Shown piece after piece: positions 63,201-64,000 of a stretch of 64,000 nucleotides of DNA. A program made the translations under genes and the position numbers. Every line of letters starts with the position of its first letter. The stretch's first letter is position 1. Source of the DNA: Nilaparvata lugens (Eukaryota > Arthropoda > Insecta > Hemiptera > Delphacidae); contig NC_052516.1 in the NCBI RefSeq assembly GCF_014356525.2, positions 22,935,661 through 22,999,660 on the forward strand. Direction: 5' to 3'. Below the pieces are notes generated by a model. That model worked only from the letters and a program-made list of their open reading frames with translations, did not search any database and had not been told where the DNA came from.

Positions 63201-63367
63201 TCAATTATTGTACTTTGTATGACATTTCAGTTGTTAACTTGATCGGCTATTGATTTCAGGTGTGAATGGTAATGGTAAAGAAGACAGTAAGTCAAATTCC
63301 AGTCCTCTCTCTCCCTCTAAACGAGGACAACGGTCTGGGAAAAGGAGACAGGGCAATACATATATAG
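44880..63367 (+). CDS. Low-complexity Gly/Gln/Ala-rich protein, function unknown
   Basis: Six exons (44880-45248 with ATG at 44941, 47354-47997, 49776-50066, 58377-58763, 60704-60850, 63260-63367) join in phase to about 628 codons; the 3' end may lie outside the window or at 63796. In order the protein shows: Gly-rich start (MSEPNRNDSGGGASLGGGG), a conserved-looking KKRSIDDIINDLQYEGQYML, a Q-rich block of LLQQN repeats (codons about 155-245), GLDDSSPLRCQPPQPQ, RPMRPTYSDVLTKSAPP, Ala-rich and Lys/Gly-rich linkers, KRWASLEDLASVT, and basic KRGQRSGKRRQGN. No catalytic domain, signal peptide or membrane segment. Exons 3, 4 and 5 are very GC-rich or repetitive. I do not recognise the family; a nuclear or RNA-associated scaffold is a guess from composition only. 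Confidence 0.75.
45359..46013. mobile_element. MITE with CTTAGACCAGATATAGAATA ends
   Basis: CTTAGACCAGATATAGAATA with GACATG opposes TGTCTATTCTATATCTGGTC with TAAG. Also TGACGTC and GGGGCATTTCACTT pair with AAGTGTGAATA and TGACGTCA near the ends. About 655 bp, non-coding, first intron of gene X. Confidence 0.8.
46165..46347. mobile_element. MITE with TAGGCCACATGAACGGGTTTT ends
   Basis: GTAGGCCACATGAACGGGTT with TTCAGGCATTTTTAGG opposes CGATAAAAGCCTGAAAAAAC with GCTCCTGTGGCCTCAC. Inner CAGCTGATAATCAGC palindrome. Confidence 0.7.
46538..46952 (-). pseudogene. Non-LTR RT C-terminal fragment with 3' UTR
   Basis: Minus-strand frame 46653-46952: MVVGLFSILQDYSRSSLQFV, IRHHTRSARNLDIPRCRLSR, LALKLFNLLPEEIRLGSSDF, SVEEFIHDEG, stop. 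It continues to GCGGAGCACGGGTTACCTGC at 46538-46560, which looks like the element's 3' terminus. Relatives of this terminal region (R6) occur at 58838-59078 and 63385-63535. Confidence 0.7.
46953..47090 (-). repeat. R6-type repeat segment
   Basis: Contains CAAGTTGATCAGTTCAGTAGTTGAGACGTGATGATGCCTCATTCG then GTGTATAAGCCAGTTCTTTCC. It is repeated, diverged, at 48535-48652, 49090-49150, 49500-49560, 58975-59075 and 63425-63520. Confidence 0.7.
47354..47997 (+). CDS. Gene X exon 2, Gln-rich block
   Basis: Acceptor TTTTTGTTTTATTGCAG; donor GTGAGT at 47998, phase 1. Begins IQELSPSSGEMIGMVDMGNG and NFVNVVFNPSAATRN, then a long run of LLQQN/LHQQN-type units encoded by CAGTTGCTTCAGCAAAATCC-like DNA, then QQLIENLVGNWLPNQSGTYS. 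Opposite-strand frames over the Gln block are shadows. Confidence 0.85.
48235..48355 (+). repeat. Retroposon-tail fragment
   Basis: TTTATTTATTAATTTTCTC... with GAGGCACAACAGGCTTATGCCCAAAAC, related to 17969-18045 and 20254-20345. Confidence 0.55.
48739..49775 (+). repeat. ~405-bp tandem triplication ending at a splice acceptor
   Basis: Units start near 48739, 49146 and 49556 (GAATTTAGCTTTACTTC, GAACAGTC, then GGCTAATTGATGTTTCATTT, TTGTTGCTACAGAAAA and TTGTAATGTTGGCTGTGAAT). The third unit is truncated and runs into GGCTGTATAACAG, the acceptor of the next exon. Each full unit includes an R6-type segment. Confidence 0.8.
49776..50066 (+). CDS. Gene X exon 3, PQ-rich and TYSDVLTK segment
   Basis: Phase 1 at both ends, 291 nt; acceptor TGGCTGTATAACAG, donor GTTAGT. 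Encodes GLDDSSPLRCQPPQPQPQPQ, GRKPRAVAEVRPMRPTYSDV, LTKSAPP and an Ala-rich tail. Very GC/CpG-rich against an AT-rich intron. Confidence 0.78.
50190..50330. mobile_element. Foldback element, ~60-bp arms
   Basis: TTATTAAACGAGAATCCCAATTAAATGC... pairs with ...GCATTTAATTGGGATTCTCGTTTAATAA. The loop is about 20 bp around CCTGTTGTCAATATTTG. It directly abuts the 5' end of the LINE that follows. Confidence 0.85.
50331..51906 (+). pseudogene. Non-LTR retrotransposon, RT fragment with (TTTCAA)n tail
   Basis: 5'-truncated RT starting in the palm: FGVIQGSTLGPILFLIYINN, LYADDTALLFEG (catalytic YADD), DDNRLTINISKTKYL, YKYLGVIFDCRLKWSNHI. A frame change near 51000-51050 separates 50309-51055 from 50929-51375, which carries HNYNTRTAVNIGIVNPRLTR and FLFQKLPVYLKNPVN. 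A ~500-bp 3' UTR ends in AATAAAGAATTTCAATTTCAATTTC at 51906. Sense to gene X in its largest intron. Inactive. Confidence 0.85.
51990..52623 (+). pseudogene. RTE-like LINE C-terminus with (ATA)n tail
   Basis: 52034-52249 gives YKTVTQPVITYASETIF and IDKLLKIERRIIRTCINKNY. The frame breaks at an A8 run near 52247 and continues as FFGHLIRASEDRLSRRIIEK, IKWIDELKEDMRELNITFED and ERMKKYWAERGRSKGGRY, stop. The 3' end is GGTCCAATGAAGGCCATAAAATT plus ATA repeats. Same family as 845-1040. Confidence 0.75.
52274..54139 (-). pseudogene. pol: Gypsy pol: protease, reverse transcriptase, partial RNase H
   Basis: 621-codon frame. Aspartic protease active site LIDTGS with Asp at residue 11; RT with VDFKSAYHQIPI, RIPFGVTNG, catalytic YLDD near residue 291 and FLGYEIKHGEIKPDPERL; RNase H start ETDASDFAIGATLTQNSRPV and SAVEKEAYAIVESIRKWRHY. 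After RKQF (about 52650) the frame runs out of the element and reads antisense through the LINE fragment, so the last ~125 codons are not pol. RNase H and integrase are missing from this half. Confidence 0.85.
54175..54927 (-). pseudogene. gag: Gypsy gag, truncated after the first zinc-knuckle cysteines
   Basis: 250 codons from ATG 18 bp after the LTR end. Capsid-like: MPTKKKTKTIENRNYEEDKM, then WKHWKKTFENFLEG, ARYCLANAKQQIGESIDHYY (typical gag spacing), and at the end CQRCG. The rest of the zinc knuckle (normally CX2CX4HX4C) is lost at a deletion near 54180, right before the protease. Nucleocapsid function is therefore broken. Confidence 0.8.
55055..56536 (+). pseudogene. pol: Gypsy gag start fused to RNase H and integrase, frameshifted
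   Basis: The first ~45 gag codons, from KTKTIENRNYEEDKM, are joined near 55195 to ETLELLKNEIASAVLLFVDE of RNase H, removing most of gag, protease and RT. RNase H continues intact (TDAS; VYRPGKENAPADALSR). Integrase has an HHCC-like start (HDELCHPG), DFKGPV, IHTDRG and GQVERYN, which would supply D, D and E. It is broken by frame changes near 55738 and 56040 and ends in SSRVE, stop. Non-functional. Confidence 0.8.
56670..57284. other. Gene X intron sequence, nothing recognised
   Basis: AT-rich; no repeat family or exon recognised. Confidence 0.3.
57285..58063 (-). pseudogene. RTE-type LINE, truncated at the ADD catalytic motif
   Basis: The minus-strand frame begins at about 58063 with ADDIVLIRRTPEELQQSLDL, so the fragment starts inside the catalytic YADD box. 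It then reads CKYFGSIISHDGSID, AVRPAMLYGRECWPLEKQQE and KMLRWERGMTKG. After a frame change near 57535 it continues MEGRLCWYGHINRRSPNHMT, KVLDMETQPRGRGRPRLTW and DRSNWRLRSRRADPK, stop. The GRPRLTW / W..R...ADP ending is typical of RTE/BovB-like elements. Antisense to gene X. Confidence 0.8.
58377..58763 (+). CDS. Gene X exon 4, Gly-rich segment
   Basis: Acceptor GAATTTGTTACAG; donor GTAAGT at 58764; phase 1 at both ends, 387 nt. Encodes GSKDSQHTKTGGGAALRRQH, SSGSDDTPGG, polyglycine, GVKRWASLEDLASVTSHVGG, polyglycine, and KGVAGKAAAKAKKGVKSN. Very GC-rich. Two other frames are also open because of composition, but only this one matches the splice phases. Confidence 0.78.
58838..59075 (+). repeat. 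R6 copy (AACCCGTGCTCCGC)
   Basis: TAGCAGCTAACCCGTGCTCCGC, then AAAACTTGACAAACTG, CCATCCTCAG and GAGACGTGATGATGC, ending GTGTATAAGCCAATTCTTTCC. Same family as the 46538-47090 region, without coding sequence. Confidence 0.75.
59075..59655. mobile_element. MITE with TATAATTGAATCGACCTGAG ends
   Basis: TATAATTGAATCGACCTGAG, GAGAAAGGGAACATGTCAAA opposes TTTGACATGTTTTCCATTCC, CTTCAGACCGATTCAATTATA. ~580 bp. Internal second pair GGGAACATGTC...ACATGTTCCC at about 59098-59280. Non-coding. Confidence 0.8.
59818..59955. repeat. Possible small MITE
   Basis: GCCGTATGCCTATTCCACACT opposes AGTGTGGATGCGGCA, weakly. Interior has repeated TCCACACT. Tentative. Confidence 0.35.
60003..60560. repeat. Retroposon tail and inverted-repeat element
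   Basis: AATCAATCAATCAATCGTTTATT at 60003 is a LINE-type tail (minus). 60235-60560 has nested inverted repeats: ATAAAATAGAATTATAGT and CCTTTG oppose CAAAGGGAACTATAATTCTA, and AATAGAATAAGAATACAAATTATAAC opposes TTATAATTTGTATTCTATT. Confidence 0.6.
60704..60850 (+). CDS. Gene X exon 5
   Basis: Acceptor TTTTGTTATTGCAG; donor GTGAGT at 60851; phase 1 at both ends, 147 nt. Encodes VTDDKNETLNNHKVNNANLS, GSKRPLQINNNIQRNRANIE and KNVFKSAKK. Asn-rich, basic. Confidence 0.78.
60861..60965. repeat. 42-bp tandem repeat, 2.4 copies
   Basis: ATAGTTTTTAGGTTTTATAA followed by AATGCATAATTATATTGAAAA repeats with period 42 directly after the exon 5 donor. If the intron were retained the frame stays open for about 60 codons. 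Confidence 0.85.
61055..61520. mobile_element. TA-flanked MITE (GTGAGGTCCACG family), copy 9
   Basis: CTATAGTGAGGTCCACGTTA / ATAACGTGGACCTCACTTTAG; longest copy (~466 bp), with an extra AT-rich interior at 61265-61390. Confidence 0.88.
61554..61787 (-). mobile_element. Helitron-like element, 3' part only (copy 4)
   Basis: CTAGTAGTTCTGTGAACAGT at its 3' terminus (minus strand), then the same order as copy 1 up to TTATATTATCCTTGAAATGC. The 5' half is absent. Preceded by A, as in the complete copies. Confidence 0.7.
62425..62937 (+). pseudogene. Non-LTR retrotransposon C-terminus with zinc-binding motif
   Basis: 62425-62754 reads NRVVSRNELPIAKELNNAPA, then RRQWCCLNRFRTSTGRCAQS, in-frame TAA at 62752-62754. 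The same frame continues WGFTPDPYCECGEIQTMEHL and VSNCPLFPCEGG, stop near 62927. The LNRFRT...CxC...H...C pattern is the C-terminal cysteine motif of I/Jockey-like ORF2 proteins. One stop and 5' truncation make it inactive. The open frame at 62747-62938 in the other phase is a shadow. Confidence 0.75.
63260..63367 (+). CDS. Gene X exon 6, basic segment
   Basis: Acceptor TATTGATTTCAG; donor GTAAGC at 63368; phase 1 at both ends, 108 nt. Encodes GVNGNGKEDSKSNSSPLSPS and KRGQRSGKRRQGNTYIG. Confidence 0.75.
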
Positions 63368-63384
63368 GTAAGCTAATAAAAAAC

Positions 63385-63535
63385 TATTGAACGACGATTA
63401 TTTCATCCTCGGTAAATTCAGAATCTTGATGTAAAATCGCAAGTTGATCAGTTGAGTAGTTGAGACGTGATGATGCGTCATTCGTGAATTTCCTATCCTG
63501 TGAGACGATTCTTTCCTTTATTACATTATAGATTA
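63385..63535 (+). repeat. R6 fragment
   Basis: TTTCATCCTCGGTAAATTC, then CAAGTTGATCAGTTGAGTAG, TTGAGACGTGATGATGCGTC, ATTCTTTCCTTTATTACATTATAG. Confidence 0.7.
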
Positions 63536-63734
63536 ATCATAAAAGCTTATTACTATATCAGTGGCTTCATTTCCACCTCTTGTGCCTTGGACGTTTCTTC
63601 TAGTACTAATATAATCTATTATACTAGGTCAAGTACTGTAAAAAACTTTGTATCTGTTTTTTTTCAATAGGTTTCTTTTGTTATTCATATTTAGTAATAT
63701 GTCAATTATTAGTAATATTGTATTTTATTTTTAG

Positions 63735-63796
63735 GAAATAGCACAACTAGCATCCGAGCTCAGATTCTTTCTTTGCGGATGCTAATCTTTCCATAA
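63735..63796 (+). CDS. Possible terminal exon of gene X
   Basis: Acceptor TTTTATTTTTAG fits phase 1 and the frame gives GNSTTSIRAQILSLRMLIFP, then TAA at 63794-63796, with AATAAATAAATAA right after. However, the segment is itself a hairpin (CTAGCATCCG / CGGATGCTAA), which suggests repeat-derived sequence, and acceptor-like sites are common. Weak. Confidence 0.25.
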
Positions 63797-64000
63797 AATA
63801 AATAAATAATTTTATTTCCATCATAAATTTCACTTGACATTCATTTTAAGTTTTGGAAATTATAAGACCACTTTGACAAGTTGTGTGGTCATTGTTAGTA
63901 ATGTATTTAATTGTAATTACTAAATTGTTAAGACATAGATTAATTTTTTTTGGAGTTCAGTTCATCACTTTACAGACATTTTAGCGCACGACGTGTGTAG

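Overview
The window looks like a stretch of AT-rich, repeat-dense insect nuclear genome. It has short exons separated by kilobase introns with GT/AG borders, many non-LTR retrotransposon tails, MITEs and (CA)n/(GAA)n tracts. The repeat heads (for example CTTTCCTTGCC...GGTAAGGAAAG) and the frequent TAGGCCTA words resemble delphacid planthopper (Hemiptera) sequence. That species-level guess comes from memory, not from a search.

Three spliced genes, all on the + strand, can be supported. (1) 1268-13892 holds the last five exons of Integrator complex subunit 4 (INTS4), ending in the conserved C-terminal beta domain. (2) 16679-38559 is a complete nine-exon classical adenosine deaminase (366 codons); all zinc and catalytic residues are present and every splice phase agrees. 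(3) 44941-63367 (perhaps to 63796) holds at least six exons of a low-complexity protein rich in Gly, Gln and Ala that I do not recognise. An isolated exon-like 95-nt stretch at 14456-14550 fits none of these genes.

Almost everything else is transposon-derived. There are nine copies of a TA-flanked MITE (TIR GTGAGGTCCACGTTATAATG); three copies of a 271-276 bp MITE, each with a perfect 7-bp target duplication; Helitron-like elements ending in CTAG; four copies of an ~850 bp element that carries a (TG)n tract; and several foldback elements whose arms contain hammerhead-ribozyme-like cores. There are non-LTR reverse transcriptase fragments at 35.3-37.8, 40.98-41.15, 44.26-44.82, 46.5-46.95, 50.3-51.9, 52.0-52.6, 57.3-58.06 and 62.4-62.9 kb, and one Ty3/Gypsy element rearranged head to head at 52.6-56.7 kb.

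Layout: 0-14 kb INTS4, with long polypyrimidine and polypurine tracts around its penultimate exon; 14-16.6 kb intergenic MITEs and an 84-bp tandem array just upstream of ADA; 16.7-38.6 kb ADA, with a four-level transposon nest in intron 7 and a LINE in intron 8; 39-44.8 kb gene-free; 44.9-64 kb the low-complexity gene, whose 8.3 kb intron between exons 3 and 4 is filled with retroelements. No tRNA, rRNA, CRISPR array or prokaryotic feature was seen.
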